A program made the translations under genes and the position numbers. Below, piece by piece: positions 21,162 through 33,700 of a stretch of 42,474 bases of DNA (within the stretch, counting starts at the first letter, position 1; every line of letters starts with the position of its first letter). The notes beneath the pieces were generated by a model. It was given only the letters and a program-made list of their open reading frames with translations. It ran no database searches and was not told the DNA's origin. Source of the DNA: Priapulus caudatus (Eukaryota; Priapulida; Priapulimorpha; Priapulimorphida; Priapulidae); the NCBI RefSeq assembly GCF_000485595.1, contig NW_014577090.1:746822-789295 (forward strand), read 5' to 3'.

Positions 21162-21716
21162 CTTTCATTGCTGCTTTAATTCTATATTCGTATGATGTTC
21201 ATAAAAAAGATTAATTAAGCCACCAAGTAAAATTTGTTACACCATATCTACTAGACATTCAGCAACTACCAGACAATTATTATTAGTCTAGCAGCTACTA
21301 AACATTTATGAACAGTGTAGAACATTTTGTAGAACGTGCTTGAATAACGCGCATAATCTACGGTGGTTGAGTTCGGCTCATAGAGAAAATCTGGCTAGAA
21401 TTGAATTAAAGCAATATTATGTTGTGATATGGTTGAAATAGTCGTATCTTGAAAGAATCTCAAAAATAAAGCATAGCTATAATGAGCTTGAACATAGTAT
21501 TACACGTATTTATTTATTATTCGTTGTGATTTCCGATCTTTTGCAAATGAAGCGCGTCATTTTGCAGACTCCTTAGAAATGTTCGCCCAATGCGCTTGCG
21601 CACAATAAGAATGCAATGGCGGGTAAACAAGAACTTGTGAATGTGCAATATCTGTCATAAATGTGCGATTACCATCTACTATTGCGTGTGATGAGTGTCT
21701 GTTAGTCTCGTAGACC

Positions 21717-24700
21717 ATGGAGCCACCACGGAGAATCGATTTGCAGACCGTACCACAATCTCCTTCGCGTAAAAAGGAGAAAAAAGTGCGCCCAACGCTA
21801 CGATTCAATTTGACCATCGGCGAGTCGACGCTGGAAAGCTGTCCCGAAATCAGCTACACCGATCTCGTTAGAAAGGCTATGGTAAGAGGAGAAAATATGG
21901 CTACTCCTTCACTGTATGTACGGTACAGCATTCCGTGCCGGTATTCTAACATGAAGTAGGTTATTTTTCTTGTGCACGTTCATGCATGCTTCGCTGAGTG
22001 ACGATAAGTTCATTCAATCGTCCCGTCGTGTTTGGTTTTGCTACCGCGAACGCACCGCGAAAACGTGGAATTGCCGTGGCAGTGTCACGTTTTTTTTATA
22101 AATCTGTCATGCAACAAAGACTCGGTAGATGGAGGTGACGCCATATTTTCCTCCCATATTGATGTACAGACACGAACCCCTCTGAACGGGAAATCGGCTT
22201 TGCTCACCTCTTGGCGTGGGGTCTAAAATTTGTCTCGCTGGATAAACGAGTATAGCCATACCCGCAGCATAAGTAGCTTCGTAAAATAATGTGTCAGGTT
22301 TTGCCCGTGTATGGCAGCGACTTTCCCTATATAACCATGGGTATTTAGATACACGACCAGATATTTACAGAGCAGACATCTTGTGAAATGCATAAACCGG
22401 GGGGAGAGTCAGACAGTCTGCCATCATGTGGTGGCAAGATACAAGCTGAGGCCAATGACATGCATGCTGTAGTCACGTTTTGCAGTTGTGTGCGGTGACA
22501 GACGTTGCAGACGTGACTTTGACAGGCGTTTCCATTCACTGTTTGGCATCCATTTCGGTAAAATGTGTAAAGAATGCATGATGGATTCTCGATGTAGATA
22601 AGGGGGGAATGGTGCTAATTGTACGTGTACTGTACGTTAGGCTGCTAGCGTGGCTACCGACTGTTATTTTTTAATCCCTACGTCCTATGTCATAGATTCC
22701 GCATCGTACACGAATAGTATGGAGTCAGGAAATGTGCTGAAGTGTCTAAGAGTGTTTGCCAGTTATTCGTTTGATGCATCAAGGTTTCGGATAATTTAGA
22801 AACATTTTATAATCATGAAATTTAAAAAAAAGTTAACATTGTAAAAATAGTTTAAAATCCTGTTACATGCTGTTTGCGCAATGTGCATGCAGTTATGTGG
22901 GAAATAGTAACGCATGATAACCACAGACACGTGTGTGTTGTAGATTCATAAAAATGGCAATTCTGTATATTTATTATACTAATGTGTAATTATTTCCCAT
23001 TTGAATAATGCATCGATCTGTAGGAACAATGATATGATTTTGGGTACGATCGAGTTCATGAATTTTTTTAGATTTGACAGTTTAGAAAAGGTTTGAATGC
23101 ATCTAGTCAAACCATGTCCGCCTGGCCACAATGGGTCACTTAGCGACGTGGTCACGGTCACGGACACGGTCGGGACCAGAGGGTCGCTGCCATTTTGCGA
23201 GGTGCCCATAAGGGGTATACACTTGGCATGTGCTAGTTTAATGAATGGGGTGGTGGTGATGTGCGTATGCCCGTGTATCAGAGAATAAAGTTTGTATTGA
23301 TCCTAAGATGTGTATGTTTGACACGACAGCGATAGTCTCCTCAGCGAAGGTCGCCCGATCATCTTTGCTGGACGCTTGATTACGGCAAATTACCCGAGGT
23401 TTCTTTGTGTGTCCAGTATTCGTGTGGGTTGGCCCAATATATTAGGGGCATGGGGGTGTCACGTATTATATGCTGCCCAGTGCATGGAGGGCTGCGCAGG
23501 CAGGCGCACCAGCTGTTCGTAGGTGTGTAAGATGCACCCACCCCCACGCATTAACTCGGGTGCAGTGGTGGTGATTAGTGGGTGGGTTGGAATGTACCAT
23601 TTTATGCGGGTAGGGGTGGTAGGTTTTTGTGAGGGGCAATTTCTAAAACTTTGTATATCTCTTGTAGGGTTGATTGTTAGTTGTTACAATATCTAATCAC
23701 TACGGATTCAGTTATATCAGAGTATGATGAGATATAAACAAACGTAGCACAACAAGTTTCATGTTGATTACTCAGACATAATTTAAATTACTAATCAGTC
23801 ATGATGTGTTGTAAAATGTACAATTTTATACGTTAGCAATATAATTTACTTTACATGGATTTTTTGTTTTTATGTATAAGCTGCATTTTTAGTGTATTTT
23901 CATGTACAGTATAGAACTTAGAAGCCACAATATTATATATTTTTCAGAGTGGCTATATGCCCGGCAGCCGACATATATCTGACGGCTGCCGGGCACGGTC
24001 TTCGATTTCCTAAATGCCCGGCAGTTTTTAATTTTCAGCGTTATCTCAAGTAAACAAGGGTTAGGAACTGCCGGGCATTTAGGAAAACGAAGACCGTGCC
24101 CAGCTGCCGGGCATATAGCCACAGCGTATATTTATAGTTTCATGTTCATGCAATCAGAATCATGTGTGTATAATTATTCTAGCAAGTGAAACGAGTTCAT
24201 TTACAGTGACACATGTATTGTACATTATAGCCACAAGTCATTTTAAAATTATAGGGCTACTATAGTGTAGTTGAGTTCAGTCATATACTTATTCATGCCC
24301 CCTGCATATATATATATATCAGGAGAAGATAATAGGGAATTCCCTATTATCTACTCCTGATATATCGGTTATTAATATTAGTCACATGTCATCTACGTAA
24401 AAGGCCTAATTTAACAAAGAAATTATTATAATCGCGCTACGAATTTTACATAATTATTATGATTTTATGCATCTTATAAACGGTACCTTGAATGTCATTT
24501 TAATATATATACTTCTAGCCTATAGGCTAAGCATGTAAATAGCATTCCATTCATGCCTATTATCCTGGCAGTTGATCACTATTTTACAAGCATTTGATGC
24601 AATGCTCGCTCCTGTTTTGACTGATTTCTCACCACCTCGTGTTTCAGGGGCCAGTGGAGAATGGTGAGGAGGAGGCGTTTGCGGCACAGGATGCAGCAGC

Positions 24701-27700
24701 AGAGGACAAGCTCGCCGCTACCGCGCGCATGTTTGAGAAGAAATATGTGAGTAGCGCTCTCTCTCTATTTAGTTCTAATCAGGAACCAGTTTCAATTTTG
24801 AATTGAGTTACTGGCGGGGAGAAAAAATGACTGATGAGCATGTGTTAGTATCAATGATGCAACCGTAATTCTGCACTAAGTTTCCACATATGTTATTCGG
24901 TTAAATTAACTTTCATTTATCATTTATAAATCATTCTGCTTTAGATATTAACAATAAATAAATGAAACCCTTACTTGGAAACTGTTGATCATTTATAATT
25001 GAGATGATTACACGAACAGTCTTATTCAGTGATGATGTAACATGCCATGTTATGGCTTATGTGTGCATAGATCCATACACACGGCAAGCTTGTAATTTTT
25101 CATCATTAGAATAGTGAAGGTCATCATTAGAATAGTGAAGGTCATCAATATTTCAGTGTTCATTTGAATTCTTCATTATTCATGCCTTATACTAACGGTA
25201 TGTATTGACAAACTGGTTGTAGAAAAACTTTGTGTAGATGTCCTCTCACCGTGTCGTCATTTGCGGCAGTCTTGCTGATGTGTGTTTACAACAGGGGTGA
25301 ATACTCTACATGATTGTAGATGTTTCACTCTTGATTACAGGTGTACTGGGTTCTGTTGCTTACTGTCAGCATGTATGCCGGTGATGTTACTGTGGAAACC
25401 CCTGCCTTGGTGAGGTCATGACCCGGTTGACATGAGGTCGTGACCCAGTCCGTGTGAGGTTGTTTCCAGGTCATGATGTGGGTGTTTTTGCATCCGTTGC
25501 AGGGCCAGCACACGGCTTCAGGGAAGCGTGGGAAAACGAGAAAACATGGACGCTGGGAAGATGACCTTGACCTTGGGATGGGATACGACGACACTGATCC
25601 ATTTATCGACAATGACGAAGCAGTGAGTATATATATGAACGCCACGCCCCGTCACACGTACAGAGATGGCGTAGTGGGGAAAGAACATCACACTCCTTGT
25701 AGATAGCCTAAGTTATGGGGAAGCAGTGGTGTAATCATTGCACTACGCATTGCCCCCGTGCCAAACGCCCGGTCATTAGCGTTTTTTCAAGGTGTTAACT
25801 TTGCGGTCGCCATGGTTACAGTACGATGAGCTCGTGCCATCTACGATGACAACTCAGTACGGAGGCTTCTACATCAACTCTGGCGAGCTGGAATTCCGGG
25901 ACATATCTGACTCGGACAATGATACATCTGACTTCAAACTGATGAAGAAGAGGAAGATGGTGAAGGTAGCAATTTCTTCTGTAACTGACAGGGTAACAGC
26001 ATCGTGTGTCGCCATTAGTAGTTCAGAGGAGTCGAATTCGGTTTTGCAGTATCCACCTGTTTGTGTGCTCTCTGTTGCATGGATGAATGGTGTTTGCTGG
26101 AGAGTCAATGATGCTGCCTCTGTCTACGTTACCACTTCTAGCTGTTTTAATGTTAACGTTTGATCAATGTCAATTTACGGCTTGTTTTAATGACGGTGTT
26201 TGGCTTTATAGGAAGTTGACTCATTCGTCTAAACGAAATATTCATGTCCCCTAGAATAATATTCTTCCTAACTCTGCCTTGGATATTCATCCTTCTGGCT
26301 TCTTAGATCTGTTGGCAGGTCAAATTGTAGACTTTGATGCACTGTGTTACCCAGGATTTCCTTTTAGAACTTCTAATCGCAAACATGTTTGCATAGAGTT
26401 GCCTGTCAGCCATGCTAGCAGATAGGCTCATTTGATACGGTGATTATTTGTGAATGTGAGGGTACTTACGGTTATCCTGATAGTGTAATAATGTCTCATT
26501 ATTCTCTGGACCTGCAGAGTCGAGTGTTACGCAGCTCGGATGATGACGAACCTCCGTCCACTGACTCTGGCACCATGCCAAAGAGAAAGTTCAAGGTACC
26601 GGTATATAATGTTTGTGTGATGTGTCTCTTACGGCTATCATTGTTATATGGGAGATCAACAACAGCGGCGTTGCTAATTTTGAGTGTTAACTTTTTTTTT
26701 GAGATAGTATTTCTTTGTTTTTATTCGGCTTTAGAAGAAGATGACCAATGGAATTGATAGTGTGCGGAGGAAAGACGGAGACAATGTATACAAATCTACC
26801 AAAAAATCTAAAAGGTGTATTTACAAATTGCTAGCATCGATGATTCTCAGAGTAAATTTGTCTCAATAATGAATATACTTGTCGTTGTCATTGAATCTAT
26901 CTCGTAGATTCACTAGCCTGTGAGCAGCTGTACTTCTCGTCATCATCGTATGGCACTGAAAACTTGGTATGATGTGCATTCTAATGCAGAGTTTTGACGA
27001 ATTTCGTTTAGTGCCTTCATCGGTTCCACGATGAAGCGAAAGACAGTGGCTGACCTGCTAAAACAAAAGGCCATCCATCAGGCGAATGCAACGTCGCAGA
27101 GCAAGATGAACCAGCATCAGCAGGATCAGATAGCAGACGCCATTAACAGCGTTGTCATGGCGTCCGTACAGACAGTCAGTGGGGAGACAGCGGTGGTGGC
27201 GCAGGACAGCGATAGTCAGGAACAGCTCGGTAATTATTCAGGTTGCGTGCGGTGCCTGATGCAAGAGTCCTTGGTCTTTAGTCATTATTCATTGAATTTA
27301 GATATGTAATCTTTGTATTCATAGGTATGAGTAATTTAGTCTTTAGTCTTTGTATGTGAGCCTGTAGTGTTGCAGTCATTAGTTTTAAGTCATTAGTCTT
27401 GAGTCTTACAAAGAAACCCAGCGAAATGGGCAGCTGTTTGAACGTCTAAACAGATTATATATGGCCTCACTTAAAGTGAAAGTAGGCAGTAATATCGAGT
27501 CTAGTACCACGTACAGACTGCAAACTTTGATCCTACATCAAATTAGTCTGGATCAGGTCTGGGTTAGACGTGCACTAAATCGCAGTGTACAGACACAAAA
27601 TACTCAAACATTGAGGGGGCTAACTTAGCCTGGACTAGCGTGTATTTAGCCTGGGATAATGTATACACTGCAAAAATTGATTTATGAACAAATTTACCTG

Positions 27701-30700
27701 TACGGGTATAAGTTGGCCGTTCAGTTCCTCTCCTACCAGATGTGGCTTACACCAGTGTGGTTACCATGTTTTGTTACCGTATAACTACCACATCAGCTGT
27801 ATGATTCTACTCTTGACTCTGGCTAAGCTAACTACATAATATGTATTACAATCATGTGAAATGACGCCCGTCTGCATGGATTTATTGCTACCATCCTGAC
27901 GATGGAGTTGTGATAAGGTCTGTGTGCAGGCATTAGTTGACATGGCAGATGTTGTCTCGTAGTTCTTTACGATGAATAATCTTTCTCGCTCGTCAAAGGG
28001 CACGGTTCAATGGTGGACGACGTTGATCGTGACACCGGCGGCAGCGGTTCTCACTCGCCAAACGTAGGAGGCGCTCCACACAAGCCGGCAGATGGAGGTG
28101 GTGGCGCTTCACCTAAGTTACCGGACGAACTTCCTAAACAACTGGTCGACTACATCAACATGATCAAACAGGTGTGTTGGCATTGGGTCAGAGGTCAAAC
28201 TGCCATAGCTGCACTGTATAAAGGGATGTGTCCCATTAATCAAGTGATGCATGGTTCCTCCTGGCAGTTTCGCTGAACTCGATGAAGATAATAGTTGTAA
28301 ACATGTTTGATGGTCACGACATTTCAAAGTTGAAACGATTAACCATAACTGCACTAGATGGGCGTGCATGTTGATTCTAGCTGTCCGCTATTTCAAACAA
28401 ACTGTTTGTTTTACTCCGTACAATTTTTCACATGCCATTATTGTTTTATACTATAGAAAACGAGTTTTGGTACACAAGTTTACATGAAGAAGCAATATGA
28501 AATAATGTCCAGTCCTCAGTGTTTTATCTAGTTGCATATCATAAGTTTCGTGTAAACTTGTCAATTTATCGATGTGTGTTATTCTCTGCAGGCTGCGAAG
28601 GTATCAGAAGAAGGAAAACGCAAGTTTTTCATGCCAGAAGTAAACAACATGCTGTTGGAGTAAGTAAAAATAATTACTATAACTGCATTACATAAATTAG
28701 CAGCTCAATAACTGGATGATATTCCTTGATATCTATCTAGATTTATTTTGTATTAGCAAATTATATTACTGGTTATGGTAATGCTGACGATGAAGAGTGA
28801 TGGTAATAGTAGTGGTGGTGATGCTGATGGTGATAAAGATGATGATTATGATGTTGATTATGATGATGATGATAATGATGATGATGATTATGATGTTGAT
28901 TATGATGATGATGATGATTATGATGATGATACTGAAGATGATGGAACATATCTGATGCTCTTCATTATAGCAGCGGTGATACTGATAGCACTGGTGTTGC
29001 TGTTGCTGCTGCTGCTGTTACAGAGTGGTAGTCTTTATGGTAATTATTTTTAACAACACTGACACCTGGTCGCCTTCTCCTCTGCAGGATAGAGAGGCTG
29101 AGTAAGCAGCAGCTAGTCGGTAAGCGTTCCCTAATCTACACTCACCTAGCCGCACATCTTCCCTGTGGCAAGGAAACCCTATTGAAACGAGCAAAGAAGC
29201 TGTTGCTGGATGAGTTGGAGGATGCTATGAAGGCTCCCATACTAAAGCTAAAGCAAGGTAAAGCCTGGATTGTTGACAAGTGGTCGCAGGGCTAGTTGGG
29301 GGGGGGGCACGGATAGTGGTAGAATGCGTGTAGAAGAGAGGTTTTGGTCGAGGTGGCCATTTACACTTGTGGTAAATTTTAATATTAAGGTTGGGAATTT
29401 CTTAAAGGCAGGCAGAAATATTAGCAGTTATTGTGATTAAATATCATTATCGTTATCGTGATTAAATGTTATGCGCATTTGCTACTAGTATCCAAGCTAT
29501 ACAAGTTATCGTCGATCAGTTGATAACATGGCCGGGTTGTGCATTGCAGCAATAGCAGCAGCCATGACTGCACAAGTAGCAGAATACAAGAAGCTATGTG
29601 AAGCTGTAGGAACCACTGCAAAGTAGGCAAATCTTAAATACCATAACACTTTTTTAAATATTGTTTTATTACCATGAAAGATACACAACAAGAACCATGT
29701 ATGTGTGGCCAGACCGTTCGCTACTTCATGGGTCGAAATTAGCGGTATCCCGATATCTGCGGGATAGTAGATTCTTGTGTTGGATACAAGATTTCAATGC
29801 TGTCGTGAAAAATCGTCAAAATCGGGATAGTGCTTGTTGAGTTATCAACTTTATATGGCAGCGCATCTGAGCGAGTGCGCGTAGAGCGAGTGCACGCGAT
29901 CTGAGCGGGCTCAGGCACCCTTACTATGCTGAAGGGGTCGTTGTCGTATCAGGTACTACATATATGTACCCGAGGTACATATATGTATACACAAAGTGTA
30001 CCAGACTTGTACTACAGAAGTGTACCCTAACCCTAACCCTAACCCTAAACGTACCTCATATAAAAATGTAAACATAATACTAAACAACCTAAAACTACCT
30101 CGGGTACATATATGTAGTACCTGATACGACAACGACCCTTCGTGCCTTACTATGCCACACTAGCGTTATACAGCAGGCATAGCATATTTGCAAGCGCAAG
30201 CGTAAACGTGGCCGTTGTTGATCATAAATGTGATGTGTATACATTTGTATAAAGCGAACCAGACAATGCGTCTAGACAATACGTATGCAGTGTACTTGTC
30301 TGTGCATATCTGTGAATCTGTTTTCATGTTTTTATATAATATTTACATTACATATTAATAATTTTCAAATGCTATTATTGCATATTTCAAGATTTTGGAT
30401 ACCAACATTGTTGAAATTATTATCCAAAAAATGGGATACCAGATCGTTGGGGGGGATACCAGATTTCAATACCTGGTATCCCGAATGGATACCATAATAA
30501 AAATCTAATTTCGACCCCTGTACTTACATGTTCATACTTCAGTACTCTCACTTCATTATATCAGATTTTCCTTACCATTTATGTTCATGATTAGTTTTTG
30601 GGTCGCGGCTGTGCTGGGATGTCATGCTTTTATTAACTTGTGGTTTGCGGCTTTGCAGGGACGGTGAGAATATTACAGAATCCGCAGATGATGACAACAG

Positions 30701-33700
30701 CATGAAGAGTGAGGAGAAAGCAAAGCGCATGCCTCGCCGTGTCTTTAAATGGACAGACAGAATCAGGTATACCTTATATGGCTCTCAGCGATTTTTTCTC
30801 TCTCTGTCTCTCTCAAACTGTGGATGTTTTAGGCAGAGTAGATTTGAATGTAATTAAAAATTGTTTAAACAAGTTTCACAAGTGTCTCAACACATGTGTC
30901 GAATATAACAAGACGAGTTTGGATAAGATAGGTGTACACGATATACGATAACAGGTGTTTTTAATGGTAATGGACGACGTTCATGATAACGGGTGTTGTT
31001 AATTATAAAAGGTGCCGTTAAATACAATGAGCATTGCTAATGGTAGGGTGCAACACGTCTGTTGATTGCGTCATCGTTGACACAGGTCGCTGCTGAACGA
31101 AGTGGTGGTGCTGCGATTGCGCATTTACGACACGGCGAAGATTCGCTCTTACACATCTGAGGATTACGTGAAACAGTTCTTGGAAACCTCGCTGAAACCG
31201 ATGTGGCCTGTTCGCTGGATGAATGTCAGGTAGCTGCTCACCGCATCCACACCCACCTCATTGGCTGTCTCGCCTTAGTCTTCTGATTTCTGACTCGCAC
31301 ACATGATTATACACTTACATTGTCATGACCGATGTGTGCATGTAAAGCAAGTGAGCGTGACAATGTGCTGTTATCCTGTATACATTTTTTTCATAATATT
31401 TTTCCAGGATTTTGTTCAGAGAGTCGCGTGGTGCACATTCTGATGTCACTATGAGCTTGTAAGTATATGAAGTGGTCAGAACCTTCATCAGTCATCAGTC
31501 CTCTGATCTTATTGTGCTATTATTAGTTTCTTAGATATTGCATTTTATCCTGTTATAAATTTGGGATTATGTAACATGTTATCAAATGTTAATTTACCTA
31601 TATGTAACAATTTCAGTATTACTTTTAATTTTGATATCCCTATTTAATAATAGTATTATTATTTATTATTTATTTTATATACTTTTATTTAGTGTTTCAC
31701 ATTCTGCAAATTTAAATAATGGTTTAGCTTGTGTAGTGACCATAGCAACAATATTGTGACTAATAATTATAATTGGTTGATAGCCCAAAGCAGGCGACGC
31801 TTTCGAGAAAGGTGGTGAGTCCGTTGGCTGCTTCCTCTCCCCCCATCGACACCCCACCACTCACCGCTACCCAGCCAGCATTCACCGAACCGCTGACGAC
31901 CACTACCCACAGTACAGCCATTACCGCCAGAGTGCAAACTGCAACGGATAGCCCCAGCACGGCGGCGCCGCCAGCGCATGTTGGAGCGCCCTCTACAGGC
32001 GACGGTGCGGCCACGAAGTCCCACAAGCGGCCAGAATCTCACAAGCCGGCGAAGCAGCGCGACGACAACGCCGGATGCGCGGACGAAGAGCAGGAGATGG
32101 GTGCGCCCTCTGGCGACGACCTTGACCTGATGATAACGCCGTACGCCCTCACCTCTCTGCCCGACGACGCGTTTGTGTCGGACATCCTCAGCGCGTCGTC
32201 GGGGCTGTTCGAGCGTCTGCCCTCGCCGCAGCATCCGTCCGCGAGCGTCGCCGCAGCGACAACTTCCTCCCAGCCTGGCGTCGCCACGTCAGCGGCGGCG
32301 GCGGCGACGACGGTTGCTGCCGCGACTAGGCTGGTGTCGGTTGGGGATCTCGTCGCGTCGGTCACCGAGCAGGCGCTGGGAAGTAAGCCGGACAAACCTT
32401 TGTGGATGTCACCGCCGCGCAACGCTGACGCAAGCGAACCGGCCGCCAAGAAAGCCAGCCCGCCGCCGTCGTCGTCACGGCAACAGACCGACTCTGTTGT
32501 CGGCGAGGCGCAGCCGAAGGCAGAGGCGACGTCAGTGAGTGTTGCGTCTTGGAGGAAAACAGCGGGCGAGGTGGACGCGAATAACCAATCGACCGGCACG
32601 GGTATGGTCCCCTTGGTGCCTGAGCTTGTCTCCTGGAGGCAGGCCTCCGCCACCACAGTCAGCAGCAGCAGCAGCAAGCAGGCCAAGGACGTGTCAACGA
32701 GCGACGAAGCTCACCTCACCGACACTCTCAACCTGTTCTCGCGTACGCAGTCGCTGCTGGCGAGTCTACAGCAGCATGGCAGCGCGGCGACGGAGCGCGA
32801 GCCCGGTGAGGTCGAGGACGTGTATACGGGTCGAAGCATCCATGTCAGCCCGCAAAGGCCACCAGGCGGCAGCACTGTCAGTCCGCAGCGGCCATCAAGT
32901 GGCAACACCGTCAGCCCACAGCGGCCACCAGGTGGCAGCTCCCTCAGTCCACAGCGGCCACCAGGCGGCAGCACTCTTATTCCACAGCGGCCACCAGGTG
33001 GAAGCATTGTCAGCCCACAGGGGCCAGCAAGCAGCAGCACCGTTAGTCCCCCACGCCAACTTGCGACCCAAGCGATGAGTTCGCTGCTGAGAGGCGGTAG
33101 CAAGGCGGCGGCATCGTCGCAGCCGTGGCAGTCGGCGCATCGATCACTGAGTGGTGAGAAGTCATCTCTGCTGCAGTCTGCAGCGTCCGCACCCTCCCCT
33201 AACCATCCCGCACGGCAACCGTCTCCTCAGCCTCCCACTGTCGTCGATGCGGAGGAGGAGCAGAGGCTGCTGCTGCAAGCTCTGGCTGAGCACAGGCTGC
33301 AGCAGGCGTCCCGCGGGGAGGTCCGGTCAATGCCGGGGTCAAAGGTCGACGGGAAGTCGCAGCAAGCGTCCAGGGGGGAGGGAAGGTCCTCCCAGGTGTC
33401 CAAGGTCGAGGGAAGGTCAGCACAGCCGGTAAGCGTTCGTGGCGAGGGAAGGTCTACGCAGCATGGTGGAGTGAGCCGTGTGGAGGGGAGATCAGCCCAG
33501 CATGCCAGCAGCAGCCACACAGGGGCAGCAGCATCACTGCAGGCATCCCGTGCCGGCGAGCGGCCGGGGGCACACGCAGCCGGAGTGCGGGGAGAGGGGC
33601 GGTTATCCCAGCATGCCTCTGGCAGCAGCAGCAGAGGAGAGCAGAACGTGACGCAGAGTGGGAAGCTGGAGAGGGAGCGACACAAGTCTCCTGCGCGCGC

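Larger units (their letters stand above)
20168..21716. other. ALG11 3' UTR, intergenic region and ubinuclein promoter
   Basis: It separates the two same-strand genes ALG11 and ubinuclein. It holds the ALG11 poly(A) signal, a TIR element at about 20738-21161 and presumably the ubinuclein promoter upstream of 21717. No further gene was recognised. Confidence 0.5.
21882..24647. other. Ubinuclein intron 1 (2766 bp)
   Basis: The longest intron of the gene, between an ATG|GTAAGA donor and a TTTCAG acceptor. It contains the inverted-repeat element at 23950-24122 and the 40-bp palindrome at 24320-24359. No nested gene was recognised. Confidence 0.85.
29727..30520. mobile_element. CAGGGGTCG-family TIR transposon (794 bp) in ubinuclein intron 11
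   Basis: Second copy of the element at 8361-8824. The left end is CATGGGTCGAAATTA (slightly diverged) and the right end CGACCCCTG, flanked by the 5-bp duplication TACTT (29722-29726 and 30521-30525). It shares internal blocks such as TTGTGTTGGATAC and ATCAACTTTAT. It is longer because of a nested foldback at 29930-30144 and other differences. Confidence 0.88.

Noticed and set aside
28775-29053. Asp-rich 92-codon frame ending in a Leu-rich stretch, resembling a small acidic membrane protein
   Set aside because: It is the GAT microsatellite in ubinuclein intron 9, bounded by a matched donor (28660) and acceptor (29087). The hydrophobic end is a CTG/TTG repeat.
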